A stretch of DNA of 64,000 nucleotides from F23-B02 sp963613665 (GTDB lineage: Bacteria > Bacillota > Clostridia > Oscillospirales > Oscillospiraceae), in NCBI GenBank assembly GCA_963613665.1, contig CAVEAL010000001.1, positions 62,001 through 126,000 of the forward strand, written 5' to 3'. This document shows, piece after piece, positions 40,496-50,916 of this stretch. Both the position numbers and the translations under genes were made by a program. How positions within the stretch are numbered: the stretch's first letter is position 1; each line of letters starts with the position of its first letter. The notes beneath the pieces are model-generated. The model was given only the letters and a program-made list of their open reading frames with translations. It made no database searches and was not told where the DNA came from.

Positions 40496-41783
40496 CCGCG
40501 TCCTCCTCAGCATTTGCGCGCAGATAATACACCGCGTCGGGAACTATGCTTCCTGCGATGTCGACTACTGCATCAAGCTCGACGCATTCGACCGCCGCCG
40601 CGAGCTCCGCAGGCTCAAAGTCGAGCCCGTCGATGGTATTTGAAAGGTAAAAGCCCTCAAGATTATACTGCGAATCCTGTATCGCACGCAGATCGGAGGC
40701 TACGCTTTTCTTCGCCGCGGTGAGCTCCTCGTCCGTCACCTCGCCGCGTCTTACGGCCTCAAGCTGTGCGCTTATCTCAGACTCCGCCGCATCGAATTTG
40801 TCAAAATCCACGCCTGAGGAGACGATCATCAGACCCTTGTGCAGGTCGATAAGCGAGCTTGCATAGTAGCACAGCGAGAGCCTTTCGCGCACGTTCATGA
40901 AAAGCTTCGAGGTCACGCAGCCGCCGAACACGGCATTGAAGACATATATCGCCGCGATATCCGGCTCGTCCATGCAGTCGCCGAGGCGGTAGCCCATGAC
41001 GAGCTTGCCCTGCGTGACGGCGAGCCCGTCGGAAAACCTGCGCACGCCCTCCTCGACGGAGTTCATGCGGATATCGGTCCCGATCTCGTAATCTATCTCG
41101 CCTCTCGGCATGCCGCTGAGCGCATCGGAGAGCTTGTCCTCGACGGTATCAGCACCGAGGCTTCCGCAGTAGAAGATCTCGATCGGGGAACTCATTATGA
41201 GACTGCGGTAGTGCTTTGTGAGCTTCTGATAATGGATGTTTTCCGCCGTGTCCTCAGTGCCGAGGCGCGAGACGGCAAAGGCCTCAAAACAGCACATCTG
41301 CTCCGTAAGACGCTGCACCGCCCACGAACGCTTGTCATTGATCCTGCCTCTTATGCTGTCAAGGAGCTTCTCCTTTTCGCTTTCAACATAGTCCGGCAGC
41401 AGAAGCCCGCCCTTCGTGCAGGGTGTGAGCAGTATCTCGCCGCAGAGCTCCGCGACGCTTTCAAAAACCCCGCTTCCGTCGGGCAGATATCTGTCGTCGG
41501 CAAAGCTCGCAAGAAAGCCGATGCACTGTATCTCGCCGATCTTGCGCACAACGGGCTCGATATAGCTGCCGTACAGGCCGTCGAGCTCGGCGGCAAGCGA
41601 GCGCATGTCGGTGTGATATCTGCTGCCGCGCCGCAGAACATAGGGTATGAGCGCATTCTGCGCGGCCGTGTCGCGGTCGAGCTGCGTAAGCAGATTTATG
41701 CTCAGGCAGCCGGTCTTGAATTTGCTGCTTTCGAGTGCGGTGAGCCATACGCCGGGGAGTATCTCCCGTCTGACGGTCTCCAT
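40485..41783 (-). CDS. M16-family peptidase-like protein, non-catalytic partner
   Basis: The 432-residue protein has M16 architecture, with the late motif SSKLFMNVRERLSLCYYASSLIDLHKGLMIVSSGVDFDKFD. The zinc-binding HxxEH is absent at the corresponding N-terminal site (RGSRYHTDMRSLAAELDGLYG). It matches the YmfF-type inactive partner of the following M16 peptidase. The ATG at 41783 has AAGGAGG only 2 nt upstream, so the start is less certain. A TATACT lies just upstream in the 46-bp gap after the glucan synthase gene. Confidence 0.85.
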   Translation of the reverse strand: METVRREILPGVWLTALESSKFKTGCLSINLLTQLDRDTAAQNALIPYVLRRGSRYHTDMRSLAAELDGLYGSYIEPVVRKIGEIQCIGFLASFADDRYLPDGSGVFESVAELCGEILLTPCTKGGLLLPDYVESEKEKLLDSIRGRINDKRSWAVQRLTEQMCCFEAFAVSRLGTEDTAENIHYQKLTKHYRSLIMSSPIEIFYCGSLGADTVEDKLSDALSGMPRGEIDYEIGTDIRMNSVEEGVRRFSDGLAVTQGKLVMGYRLGDCMDEPDIAAIYVFNAVFGGCVTSKLFMNVRERLSLCYYASSLIDLHKGLMIVSSGVDFDKFDAAESEISAQLEAVRRGEVTDEELTAAKKSVASDLRAIQDSQYNLEGFYLSNTIDGLDFEPAELAAAVECVELDAVVDIAGSIVPDAVYYLRANAEEDADEA

Positions 41784-41829
41784 GACATGACCTCCTTCGG
41801 ATTTATAATAAATCAGTATAACACACTTT

Positions 41830-44800
41830 TCAGATATATGGTATACCTTTTCCGTCATAAATTGCTCCGTCGAGAAGTATTCCGCCGCTGCCGATTACGA
41901 TATCGTGCGTCTTTCCGTCCTTCGTTACGAGCCTCACGCGGCAGTCGGGGAAGCCGTCCGGCAGACAGGGCCGGATATATATCATGCCGTGCCACGGCCG
42001 CAGTCCGAGAAGCTCCTCGGTGAAAACGCGGAAATACCAGCCGGACGAGCCGGTGTACCACGTCCAACCGGCCTCGCCGATGTGCCCGGGGCAGGTGTAT
42101 ACGTCGGCCGGAAGCACAAATGGCTCGGCCATATAGCGGTCCGGCTCGTGCTCCTCGGGCAGGAGGCAGCGCAGTATCTCCCAACCGTCGTTTGCCCTGC
42201 CGCGCCTGAAGCAGGCCTGGGCGAGCCAGAGCGCCGCGTGAGTGTACTGCCCGCCGTTTTCTCTGAAGCCGGGCCCGTAGCTGCGGATATAGCCGGGGTC
42301 GCGCCCCGAACCCGAAAACGGAGGGTCAAAAAGGCGCACCGTCCCGTTTTCGCGGTCAAATAACAGCTCCAGCGCGCTGTTGAGCGCACGCTCGGCTTTT
42401 GAATTTGAGGTCTCCGCGCAGAAACAGGCCCAGCTCTGTGCAAGGGAATCTATGCGGCAGCATCCGTCCTGCCTTGCGCCGAGCTCCTCGCCGTCGGGCC
42501 AGTAGCCGCGCAGATACCAGCTGCCGTTCCACGCCCTGTCGGCGGCTCTGCCTGCCTCGGATGCAAACGCACGGTATTTGTCCGCGTCGGAGCAGCCGAG
42601 CTCGGCGAGAAGCTCCGCAAAACGCCTTACACAGCATGAGAAGAACAGACTCAGCCACACGCTTTCGCCGAAAATGCCGTTCATGCCGTCGTTCCAGTCA
42701 CCGCTGCCGAAGCGCAGCAGACCGTGACTGCCCGTGCCGCGGCTCAGGCAGCAGTCTATCGCGCGGCGCGCGTGGCTCAGTACGCTCTCCGAGCAGGCCG
42801 ACCTCAGCGGCGTCTCGTAGCGGTCGGATTCGGAGGCATCGAGCGGCTTTGAAATCACATAGCACTCAAACTCGCCGCATAAAGCCGTGTCGCCCGTCTT
42901 TTCGGTATATTCGCACAGTGCCCACACGAGCCAAAGAAGATCATCCGAGCAGCGCGTGCGCACACCCTTGTCCGCGCTGCCGGTACCGTGCCACCAGTGC
43001 ATCACGTCGCCCTCGGTATACTGATGACGGCAGCAGGCGAGTATCTGCCGCTTTGCGATCCCGGGGTCGAGCAGGATGAGATTTACCGCATCCTGAAGCT
43101 GATCACGGAAGCCGAATGCGCCGCCGCTCTGATACACCGAGCATCTGCCCATTATGCGGCATGCAAGCGTCTGATAAGCCGCCCAGCCGCTCATATAGCG
43201 GCCGGCACTGCCGCATCCCGCGACGCTTACGCGCTTGCAGAGCTTTGCCCAGTGCGCCTTTGTTTTTTCGAGTGACGCAAAGGCCTCGCGCGGTTTACAT
43301 AATTTCAAAACGGCGTTCTTGTCCGCACTGCCGCAGACAAGAATGGTCACGTCCTGCGCCTCATACTGAGCGGCAAAGACCGGCAGGCTGCCTGCATCGG
43401 TGCGCCCGTCAAATTCACCGTGCATCCAGGATAAACCGTCGCAGGTCATGCCAAGCACCGGCGCGGAGCACGCAGCGCGAAACTGCACTTCGCGCAGCGG
43501 AGAGCGCGTGCTCGAGGCACTGAACACGGAGCCGTCATAATCGCACGACACGGCAGGCCGGTCGTTATCGCGGTCTGAAAGCAGCAGCTCGCATTTCCAT
43601 TCGAGCCTGCCGCCCGCGCCGCCGGAAAATTCAATTATAAAAACTCTTGCATCCGTATCCGGCGGAACGAAGGCCGTGCAGCGCATCGCGCAGCAGCCAA
43701 AGCTTTTTTCCCAGACGGCAAAGCCGAAGCCGAACGTCACGCGGCACTGCTCGCCGTCGTTGTCGGCAAAAATGCTCCGGCGCTCCGAGCCCTTTACATA
43801 TTCAAGGCTCTCGGCACCGCAGACGGCCAGCTGGTCGTTTACCCACGGAGTCAGGCGCAGCTCGTGCGCATTTTTAAGCCACATGTTTCCCATTCCGCTG
43901 TCGGCGGCGATATAGCCGAAGCTGCCGTTTGTCAGAATGCTGCTCCAGACGCGCGGAGGAAGAGTGCGGTTTACATAAAAAATAAAGCTGCCGTCGCTGC
44001 CGTATTCGTGCCTCGGCGTCTTGCCCTGCCTGCGGCGCTGCCGTGGAATGCGCGGCGCGGAGGAAAACGTGCGCTTTTCCCGCTCTGCGCCGACGACGAA
44101 GGCCGCCGCGCTTTCGATGAGCTGCCGCTCCGCCTCGGGCAGTATGCGCACTCCGGCGTGCGTTCCGATGAGCGCGTCGAGCCCGTGCGAGGCCAGCGTG
44201 TCGCGCACCCCGGAATACAGCGGCCTGCGGTACTCGCCGCCCTCGTCCGTGAGAAATACAAGATCCGCGTATACGCCGCAGCTTCGCAGAAGGCAGAACT
44301 GCTTTGTCAGCGATCCCGCGTCCTGCGTATCGCCGCAGCATATGATCGGCAGCTCGCCCGACAGACCGCAGCGCCACAGGCTGCTTTTCGGCGGGAACTG
44401 AGTTTTCGGACTTATAAAGCGCAGGCTTTGCAGCATGTCCATCGCGCTGTCAACCTCGCGTGCCGTCATCTGCATCGCGCCTGCGCAGGCCGGGACCATC
44501 GCACCGTAGTCCGCAGGGCCGGCGACGAGCATGTGCTGCGCCCCGCCGTACGCCTCCTCGGGCGATGCGGCAATGCACAGCGCAAATCGGAGCTCGAGCC
44601 GCTCTCCGTCTTTGAGCGAAACGCTCACCGAGGCATCAACCGACGGATAGGACAAAAATCCATCCTCGGCCGAGCCTCCGGCCTTCGCCGTCATGGGCTT
44701 GTCGCAGGCAAGGCACAGCCATGCCTCATCCTGCCTGCCGCGCGGAAGCCTGTGAAGGAAAAGGCAGCCGGCGTCGCGCTTTGCCTCTATGCCGAGCCTC

Positions 44801-47800
44801 CAGTAGGCGGGATGGCTCGCATAATCAGATGCATCTGCGATGACCGCGTCAAAGGAAAACACGAGCACTGCGCTTTCAATATCGCGCTTTGCGCAGAGCG
44901 ATACGCTGCGTATCTCGCCGTTTTCCGCTCCGGCCGCAGCAATGCTGCAGTGCGCCGTGAAATCGTCAAAAACGCAGGAGTATTCCGCACTCAGCTCTGA
45001 AAATTCCCACATATACGCCGCGCTTTCGCAGGGAGACGGCAGGAGCGAAAACTCTTTGCCGCCGAACGATAAGCATAGCTGCGCCCCGTGCCCCTCGCCG
45101 AGCGGCTTGTATGGCGTGCGGTAGATGAGCGTATCATTGCAGTCTGCGGAACTTATGCCGCTTTCGGTTAACATAATGTTGTAGGCTCCGTTAGACAGCA
45201 GTGCGCATTGCGGCTGTGCGTAGTTTACGCCGCTGCCGCGCTTTTCCCATTGGCGGCCAGCGGGAGAAACTCTTTTTCCGCTCTCGGATCCGCTTAAATG
45301 CAGCACCGGTGCGCCGAGCGGCACGCGCTCTGCCAGAAGCTGCGCGTAGGCCGCCATGTCCGGCGAGAGCATGAACATGCGCTGTACGAGACCCTGCTCG
45401 AGACGGTTTGCGATGGCGAGCATGCTCATGCCGAGATGGTGCGCCATAAAGCAGCGGACCTTTTCGCCGCCCGAGGTGCGGCAGCGCGAGAGCGTGAAGT
45501 CAAGCGCCTCAAAAAAACCGTTTTTCGAGCGCATGCCGAGCTTCTCGAGCCTGCGCAGATTGCTTATCGCCGCGCGGGGCTCGATACACAGGGCGAGAAA
45601 GCTTGCATAGGGCGCGATAACGAGCTCTGCGTCCTGCCCGCGCTTGAGCGCAAGACGGGCGCAGCCGTGCGCCTTGTAGCGATAGCTCAGCGACGCGTCC
45701 AGCGAGTAAAACGCACTTTCGGATATGCCCCATACGCCGCCCGGAGCGCAGCGCTTTTTCTGAACGAACATGCAGAATTTTGCCGTCTCGTACAGCAGGC
45801 CGTCTTTTTCAAGCGGCAGAAAAAGCTCCGGCATGAGGTATTCGAACATGGTGCCCGTCCAGCTTGCCATGCCTCTGTAGCCGCAGAAAGTGCGCATCAC
45901 GCGCGACAGCCTGCGCCAGTGCCGATGCGGCACGTCGCCCTTTGCAACGGCGGTGTAGCTCGTGAGCCGCGCCTCGCTTGCCATGAGGTCGTAAAGCCCC
46001 GGCGAGGCGGTGCCCTTTTCAAGGTCGATGCCGATGTGCATCAGTCCGCGCCGAAAGCTGTAGAATATCGAAAGATCCATGCCGGAGATCAGCGCCTGCA
46101 CCCGCACGGAAAGTGAGTCGAGCCCCTTGACGCTCAGCCAGCCGTGCAGCGCGATAAGGCAGGCGCAGAGGTTGCCGCAGTCAACGGCGGACAGATATTT
46201 CGGCGTAAGTGCACGCAGAGTGCGGGTATCGTACCAGTTGCACAGATGCCCGCCATAGCGCGGCAGCTTTTCCACCGTGCCGAGCATGTTCCCGATGAAG
46301 CTCACGGCGGTGTCAAGGCTTATTATCCCAAGCTCCTGTGCGCACATCGCCGAGCACAGCGCAAGACCGATATTTGTCGGCGAGGTGCGGTGAGCGATGC
46401 CGACGGGCGGCAGCTCCTGAAAGTTATCCGGCGGCAGGAAATTGTCCTGCCCGGTGCAGCAGGCGTCAAAATAGCCCCATATATCCTTTGCGCAGCCGAG
46501 AAGATAGCTCCGCTCATCCGGCTTAGGTCCGTTTTCCTTTTCAGACGGCAGCGCAAGGGCAAGGGCGGCGATCGGTGCAAGGCACCACAGAAGCCCCGCT
46601 GCTTTGGCGAAAGCTCCGGCAGCGAAAAGAACAAGGCACAGACCGGATACCGGCGCGAGCCACATGCTTCCGTAATATCCGCCTATGCCGGCCTTTCTGC
46701 CGACGCTCTGCGCGGCCGTCTCCCATTCGAGGAGATCTTTGCCGCCTGAGAGCATACGCCACAGCGCGGTGACGATCGCCGAGACCGATACCCATGCCTC
46801 GCAGGGGAGAAACCACAGCCTGAACGCCGTTCCGACGATGCTTGCTCCGAGCCTGCCGTATACGCGGCCGTGATACCGTTCCCGAAGCGCCTCAGGCTTT
46901 TCCGAGGCAAGCTCCGTTACGGAAATGAGAAGCCCCGCCGCAAGCGAAATGAGCGCTGCCCAAACCGCAAGCATCAGCCCGTGCCGCCCGAGCAGCAGAC
47001 CCGCAAAAATCGCCGCGAAGGCAGCGGGGGAGACGAGACTGCGCCGCAGCGAGTCAAACAGCTTCCAGCGCTCGATATCCGGAAGTCCGGCGCTTTTTTT
47101 GAATATCCAGGCCGCATTCTGCCAGTCGCCGCGTATCCAGCGGTGGCTGCGCCGGAAGTACGCTGAGGGTGAGGCGGGAAAGGAGTCGGAAAACTCGATA
47201 TCGCTCATGTATCCGCCGCGCAGATACGCGCCCTCGAGCGCATCGTGCGACAGGACTCTGCCCTCGGGGATGTGCTTTTCCGAGCAGACGAGCAGTGCCT
47301 GCGCGTCAATTATGCCCTTGCCCGAAAAACCGCCGCGGCCGAAGAGATCCATACCGACCTCACCGCAGAGCGCACCGTAGGGCTCGAGCCCACCTCCGCC
47401 GGAGAAAATGCGTGCAAAATCCGTCGCGCGGGCCGAGCGCAGTGAGGAGCATATGCGCGGATGTATGATGCCGTGGCCGGAGACGACGCAGCCTCCGTCC
47501 CGGTCGAGCAGCGGCCTGTTCATCGGATGCAGCATCGCGCCGATGAGCTCTGAAACAGAGCCCGGCGCGGGCGCGGTGTCGCTGTCGAGCGTTAGAATAT
47601 ACGGAATGCCGCGCAGTGCGGCGGCATCGCCGGATACGATGCACAGCTCGTTTTTTTGACCGCACAGGAGCCGCGCAAGCTCAAGTATCGCTCCGCGCTT
47701 GCGCTCATGGCCCGAGTATTTCCCGCGCCCCGGGTCGAGTCTGCGGCCGCGTGTAAAAAGATAAAAGCCGCCGCCGTATTTTTCGTTGAGCCGGTCTATC

Positions 47801-49005
47801 GCCTGCGCTGCGGCGGAGATAACGGCCTCGTCTCCGGGAGCTGTCCGCGTGTCCGCTTCGCGCAGATCGGCGAGTATGCCCATCAGCAGATTACCGCCGC
47901 AGCTGCGGTTTGCAAGGCGGTACCGTTCCAGAAGTCCGGCAAAGTGTACGCCGCTTTTTTCGTCCGTCAGCAGAGCGGATATGACGCATATCGTGCGCCC
48001 TTCGTCGGGCACGCCCGCCTCAAGCTCGAGCCTCGGCAGCCTGTGCGGCGGAACGCAGAGCAGAATGACGTAGTCGAGCAGGCTTTTCGTGAGCTCCGAC
48101 AGCGGCAGCAGAAGCAGCAGCGCGGCGGCCGTGCTGTGCGATAAAAAGCCGCACAGCAGCGTTAAAAACAAAGTCAGGAGCACATTCGCGCCGATGTACG
48201 GCACGGCGGCAAGGCGTTCGTTCGGCTTCCGGCACAGCCAAAAGCCTATGTGCCGCTCGATGCCGTCCCTGAAGCGGCATTTTTCGACGAGCTTTTTTGC
48301 GAACACATGCTCCTCAACCCCCTCGCGCGATGCAAGACGTGCAAGAGCATCGCGGTACCGGGCGCGGCTCTGCTCATCCATGTGCGGATACACGCCCGCG
48401 GGGTCTGCCATCAGCGCCTTTTCGACCGTGTCGGCGCGCCGGATGAGAGAACTCATGTCAAGCTCGGATATGAGCCGCAGCGAGCCGAAAAGCGACGCAA
48501 AGCGCTCCGCGAGCGCGTCGGGCTCACTGCTTTCCTCAAGCTCTGCGCAGGCATCGGCGACGGCTGCAACGAGCTGTACGGTAAGCACTGCCGGAAAAAG
48601 ATACAGCTCTCTCTGCGGCAGGGGAGATACGCTCTGAAAGCCGTCGAGATATTCGATGATCTCTTCCTCGCCGAGCCTTCCGGAGCAGAGCTTTATCATA
48701 TCGCGGCAGGCGGCGGAGAGTATGATGCCCTCGCTGCCGGCCCGCAGTCTGCGCCCACGCCGCAGCCCGCACAGGGCGGCCCTGGCCTCGCGCAATGCAA
48801 GATAGCGGTTATCCAGAAGCCAGCGGCAGCCGCCGGGTATGCAGACGCTGTCCTCAAAGCGGCGCCCGACAAGCGTACAGACCGAGTTTATCTTTGCGCA
48901 GCTTCGCCGCAGCAGCGCCCTGAGCTCGCCTGAAGAAGCGAAAAATGCGCATTTGTTGAGCCTTGCGCAGCTTGCCGCGTGCTCAAAAACGGTGCTCTTA
49001 TCCAT
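41830..49005 (-). CDS. Cyclic beta-1,2-glucan synthase-like protein (NdvB/Cgs type)
   Basis: This single 2391-residue protein has the NdvB/Cgs domain order: a helical N-terminus; spans near 270-320; a GT84-like glycosyltransferase region with LTLDSDTAPAPGS (near 472) and RRSHRWIRGDWQ (near 622); spans near 660-695 and 790-820; a glycoamylase-like domain (WTGTMFEYLMPELFLP, near 1050); and a C-terminal GH94-type domain (NGSFGYIAADSGMGNMW, near 1700; HWWHGTGSADKGVRTRCSDDLLWL, near 2005; GSGDWNDGMN, near 2098, with the general acid Asp). Brucella and rhizobial proteins are about 2800 residues. The product, by analogy, is cyclic beta-1,2-glucan. Start: ATG at 49005 with GGGAGGAG 5 nt upstream. A longer frame to 49446 is not supported. 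Confidence 0.88.
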   Translation of the reverse strand: MDKSTVFEHAASCARLNKCAFFASSGELRALLRRSCAKINSVCTLVGRRFEDSVCIPGGCRWLLDNRYLALREARAALCGLRRGRRLRAGSEGIILSAACRDMIKLCSGRLGEEEIIEYLDGFQSVSPLPQRELYLFPAVLTVQLVAAVADACAELEESSEPDALAERFASLFGSLRLISELDMSSLIRRADTVEKALMADPAGVYPHMDEQSRARYRDALARLASREGVEEHVFAKKLVEKCRFRDGIERHIGFWLCRKPNERLAAVPYIGANVLLTLFLTLLCGFLSHSTAAALLLLLPLSELTKSLLDYVILLCVPPHRLPRLELEAGVPDEGRTICVISALLTDEKSGVHFAGLLERYRLANRSCGGNLLMGILADLREADTRTAPGDEAVISAAAQAIDRLNEKYGGGFYLFTRGRRLDPGRGKYSGHERKRGAILELARLLCGQKNELCIVSGDAAALRGIPYILTLDSDTAPAPGSVSELIGAMLHPMNRPLLDRDGGCVVSGHGIIHPRICSSLRSARATDFARIFSGGGGLEPYGALCGEVGMDLFGRGGFSGKGIIDAQALLVCSEKHIPEGRVLSHDALEGAYLRGGYMSDIEFSDSFPASPSAYFRRSHRWIRGDWQNAAWIFKKSAGLPDIERWKLFDSLRRSLVSPAAFAAIFAGLLLGRHGLMLAVWAALISLAAGLLISVTELASEKPEALRERYHGRVYGRLGASIVGTAFRLWFLPCEAWVSVSAIVTALWRMLSGGKDLLEWETAAQSVGRKAGIGGYYGSMWLAPVSGLCLVLFAAGAFAKAAGLLWCLAPIAALALALPSEKENGPKPDERSYLLGCAKDIWGYFDACCTGQDNFLPPDNFQELPPVGIAHRTSPTNIGLALCSAMCAQELGIISLDTAVSFIGNMLGTVEKLPRYGGHLCNWYDTRTLRALTPKYLSAVDCGNLCACLIALHGWLSVKGLDSLSVRVQALISGMDLSIFYSFRRGLMHIGIDLEKGTASPGLYDLMASEARLTSYTAVAKGDVPHRHWRRLSRVMRTFCGYRGMASWTGTMFEYLMPELFLPLEKDGLLYETAKFCMFVQKKRCAPGGVWGISESAFYSLDASLSYRYKAHGCARLALKRGQDAELVIAPYASFLALCIEPRAAISNLRRLEKLGMRSKNGFFEALDFTLSRCRTSGGEKVRCFMAHHLGMSMLAIANRLEQGLVQRMFMLSPDMAAYAQLLAERVPLGAPVLHLSGSESGKRVSPAGRQWEKRGSGVNYAQPQCALLSNGAYNIMLTESGISSADCNDTLIYRTPYKPLGEGHGAQLCLSFGGKEFSLLPSPCESAAYMWEFSELSAEYSCVFDDFTAHCSIAAAGAENGEIRSVSLCAKRDIESAVLVFSFDAVIADASDYASHPAYWRLGIEAKRDAGCLFLHRLPRGRQDEAWLCLACDKPMTAKAGGSAEDGFLSYPSVDASVSVSLKDGERLELRFALCIAASPEEAYGGAQHMLVAGPADYGAMVPACAGAMQMTAREVDSAMDMLQSLRFISPKTQFPPKSSLWRCGLSGELPIICCGDTQDAGSLTKQFCLLRSCGVYADLVFLTDEGGEYRRPLYSGVRDTLASHGLDALIGTHAGVRILPEAERQLIESAAAFVVGAEREKRTFSSAPRIPRQRRRQGKTPRHEYGSDGSFIFYVNRTLPPRVWSSILTNGSFGYIAADSGMGNMWLKNAHELRLTPWVNDQLAVCGAESLEYVKGSERRSIFADNDGEQCRVTFGFGFAVWEKSFGCCAMRCTAFVPPDTDARVFIIEFSGGAGGRLEWKCELLLSDRDNDRPAVSCDYDGSVFSASSTRSPLREVQFRAACSAPVLGMTCDGLSWMHGEFDGRTDAGSLPVFAAQYEAQDVTILVCGSADKNAVLKLCKPREAFASLEKTKAHWAKLCKRVSVAGCGSAGRYMSGWAAYQTLACRIMGRCSVYQSGGAFGFRDQLQDAVNLILLDPGIAKRQILACCRHQYTEGDVMHWWHGTGSADKGVRTRCSDDLLWLVWALCEYTEKTGDTALCGEFECYVISKPLDASESDRYETPLRSACSESVLSHARRAIDCCLSRGTGSHGLLRFGSGDWNDGMNGIFGESVWLSLFFSCCVRRFAELLAELGCSDADKYRAFASEAGRAADRAWNGSWYLRGYWPDGEELGARQDGCCRIDSLAQSWACFCAETSNSKAERALNSALELLFDRENGTVRLFDPPFSGSGRDPGYIRSYGPGFRENGGQYTHAALWLAQACFRRGRANDGWEILRCLLPEEHEPDRYMAEPFVLPADVYTCPGHIGEAGWTWYTGSSGWYFRVFTEELLGLRPWHGMIYIRPCLPDGFPDCRVRLVTKDGKTHDIVIGSGGILLDGAIYDGKGIPYI

Positions 49006-49089
49006 GTAAACTCCTCCCTGTTTTGATATAAGTATAAGTTTTGCCGCAAAAGATGAATTATATTCGGCATATGTGACAAGCGAAAATGC

Positions 49090-49118
49090 TTGACACGGGG
49101 CGGAACGGATGCTATACT
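49090..49118 (+). promoter_or_regulatory. Promoter of ylxM-ffh
   Basis: TTGACA (49090-49095) and TATACT (49113-49118) are separated by 17 bp. Confidence 0.85.
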
Positions 49119-49155
49119 CTGTAAAGCGAAAAGCATTTACAGGGGAGGGAGCGCC

Positions 49156-49479
49156 GTGGAAAACAGTGCGGTCATGCGTTCGATGCTGTTTGACTTTTAC
49201 GGTGAGCTGCTCACGGATAAGCAGCGTGAGTATTTCGACCTCCGCTATAACGAGGATCTTTCGCTCGGCGAGATAGCCGAGCAGTGCGGCATATCGCGCC
49301 AGGGCGTATGGGATATCATCCGCAGGGCCGAGGCGGCGATGAGCGAGATCGAAGAAAAAACGGGGCTTATAAAGCGCTTTCTGGAGCGCAACGCCCAGAT
49401 AGACGAACTGATACGCGAGCTTGCGGACAGCGGAACAGATGCGCATATCCTCAAGAAGCTCGAAGAATTAAAAATATAG
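49156..49479 (+). CDS. ylxM: YlxM/p13-family helix-turn-helix protein
   Basis: The 107-residue protein has a sigma-4-like helix-turn-helix (LTDKQREYFDLRYNEDLSLGEIAEQCGISRQGVWDIIRRAEAAMSEIEEKTG). YlxM binds the SRP component Ffh and modulates its GTPase in streptococci. Its place right before ffh is the usual one. The GTG start follows GGGGAGGGAG. In-frame codons upstream lie in the promoter. It is 12 bp from ffh. Confidence 0.92.
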   Translation: MENSAVMRSMLFDFYGELLTDKQREYFDLRYNEDLSLGEIAEQCGISRQGVWDIIRRAEAAMSEIEEKTGLIKRFLERNAQIDELIRELADSGTDAHILKKLEELKI

Positions 49480-49491
49480 GAGGCAGAGAGC

Positions 49492-50859
49492 ATGGCATTT
49501 GAATCATTGTCCGACAAGCTTTCCGCTGCCTTTAAAAAGCTGCGCGGCAAGGGCAGACTGACCGCGGCCGACGTCAAGGAAGCCATGAAGGAAGTGCGCA
49601 TGGCGCTTCTGGAGGCCGACGTCAGCTATAAGGTCGTAAAGGAATTTACAAAAAGCGTTACCGAGCGCGCCTCGGGTGCGGATGTGCTCGAAGCGCTTTC
49701 GCCTGCTCAGCAGGTCATCAAGATAGTCAACGAAGAGCTGATAAAGCTCATGGGCAGCGAAAATCAGCGTCTGAGCATAGGCTCGAAGTCACCGAGCGTG
49801 GTCATGCTCGTCGGCCTTCAGGGCGCGGGCAAAACGACAAACGGAGCAAAGCTTGCGGCATATATGCGCAAGCAGGGCAAGCGCCCGCTGCTGGCCGCCT
49901 GCGATATCTACCGACCCGCGGCAATAAAGCAGCTCGAAACTGTCGGAAAGCAGCTGGATATCCCCGTGTTCCAGATGGGCACGACAAATCCCGTCGATAT
50001 CGCCAAGGCCGCCATCGAGCATGCGAAAAAACACGGCAACGACCTCGTGTTCCTCGACACGGCGGGCCGGCTCCATATCGACGAGGAGCTCATGCAGGAG
50101 CTCAAAAATATCCGCGATGAGGTCGAGCCGAGCGAGATACTGCTCGTTGTCGATGCAATGACCGGTCAGGATGCGGTGAATGCGGCAAACGCGTTCAACG
50201 AAGCTCTCGGCGTTACCGGCATCATGCTCACGAAGCTTGACGGCGACGCGCGCGGCGGCGCAGCGCTTTCCATAAAGGCAAGCACGGGCAAGCCCATAAA
50301 GTTCATCGGCGTGGGCGAAAAGCTCGACCAGATCGAGCCGTTCTATCCCGACCGCATGGCCTCGCGCATACTCGGCATGGGCGATATGCTCACGCTTATC
50401 GAGAAGGCCGAGCAGAGCTTTGACGAGAAAAAGGCTCTCGAAATGGCCGAGAGAATGAAGGCAAACCGCTTTTCGCTTTCCGACTATCTCGAGCAGATGC
50501 GCTCACTCAAGGGCATGGGCGATATAAACGATCTCGTCGGCATGATCCCCGGCGTCGACGCCAAGGCGCTCAAGGGCGCCAAGGTCGATGAAAAGGGCAT
50601 GGCGCGGATAGAAGCCATAATCCTCTCCATGACTCAGGCCGAGCGCGACGATCCGTCGATACTCAACGCCTCGCGCAAAAAGCGCATTGCCGCAGGCAGC
50701 GGCACCTCCGTCGTGGACGTCAACCGTCTGCTCAAGCAGTTTGACGCGATGCAGGGCATGATGAAGCAGCTTTCGGGCAAGAACATGAAGAAGCTGCAAA
50801 AGCGCATGGGCGGCGTGGGCGGAGGCGGCTTCCCCGGCCTCGGCGGTTTCAGATTTTGA
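49492..50859 (+). CDS. ffh: Signal recognition particle protein Ffh
   Basis: A 455-residue SRP54 homologue. The N domain is followed by the G domain with GLQGAGKTT (G1), LDTAGRLHIDEELMQELKNI (G3) and TKLDGDARGGAAL (G4), then a Met-rich M domain (IEAIILSMTQAERDDPSI, then MQGMMKQLSGKNMKKLQKRMGG). It targets membrane and secretory proteins to FtsY and SecYEG. AGGAGGC precedes the ATG. Confidence 0.98.
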   Translation: MAFESLSDKLSAAFKKLRGKGRLTAADVKEAMKEVRMALLEADVSYKVVKEFTKSVTERASGADVLEALSPAQQVIKIVNEELIKLMGSENQRLSIGSKSPSVVMLVGLQGAGKTTNGAKLAAYMRKQGKRPLLAACDIYRPAAIKQLETVGKQLDIPVFQMGTTNPVDIAKAAIEHAKKHGNDLVFLDTAGRLHIDEELMQELKNIRDEVEPSEILLVVDAMTGQDAVNAANAFNEALGVTGIMLTKLDGDARGGAALSIKASTGKPIKFIGVGEKLDQIEPFYPDRMASRILGMGDMLTLIEKAEQSFDEKKALEMAERMKANRFSLSDYLEQMRSLKGMGDINDLVGMIPGVDAKALKGAKVDEKGMARIEAIILSMTQAERDDPSILNASRKKRIAAGSGTSVVDVNRLLKQFDAMQGMMKQLSGKNMKKLQKRMGGVGGGGFPGLGGFRF

Positions 50860-50916
50860 TTGCACACGCTGATGCGTTTGTAATATATAAAAGTGTAATT
50901 TGGAGGTGAAAGATAA

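Noticed and set aside
49006..49446. N-terminal extension of the glucan synthase frame
   Set aside because: It covers the divergent promoter and ylxM antisense, while the ATG at 49005 has a strong Shine-Dalgarno sequence and a plausible start.
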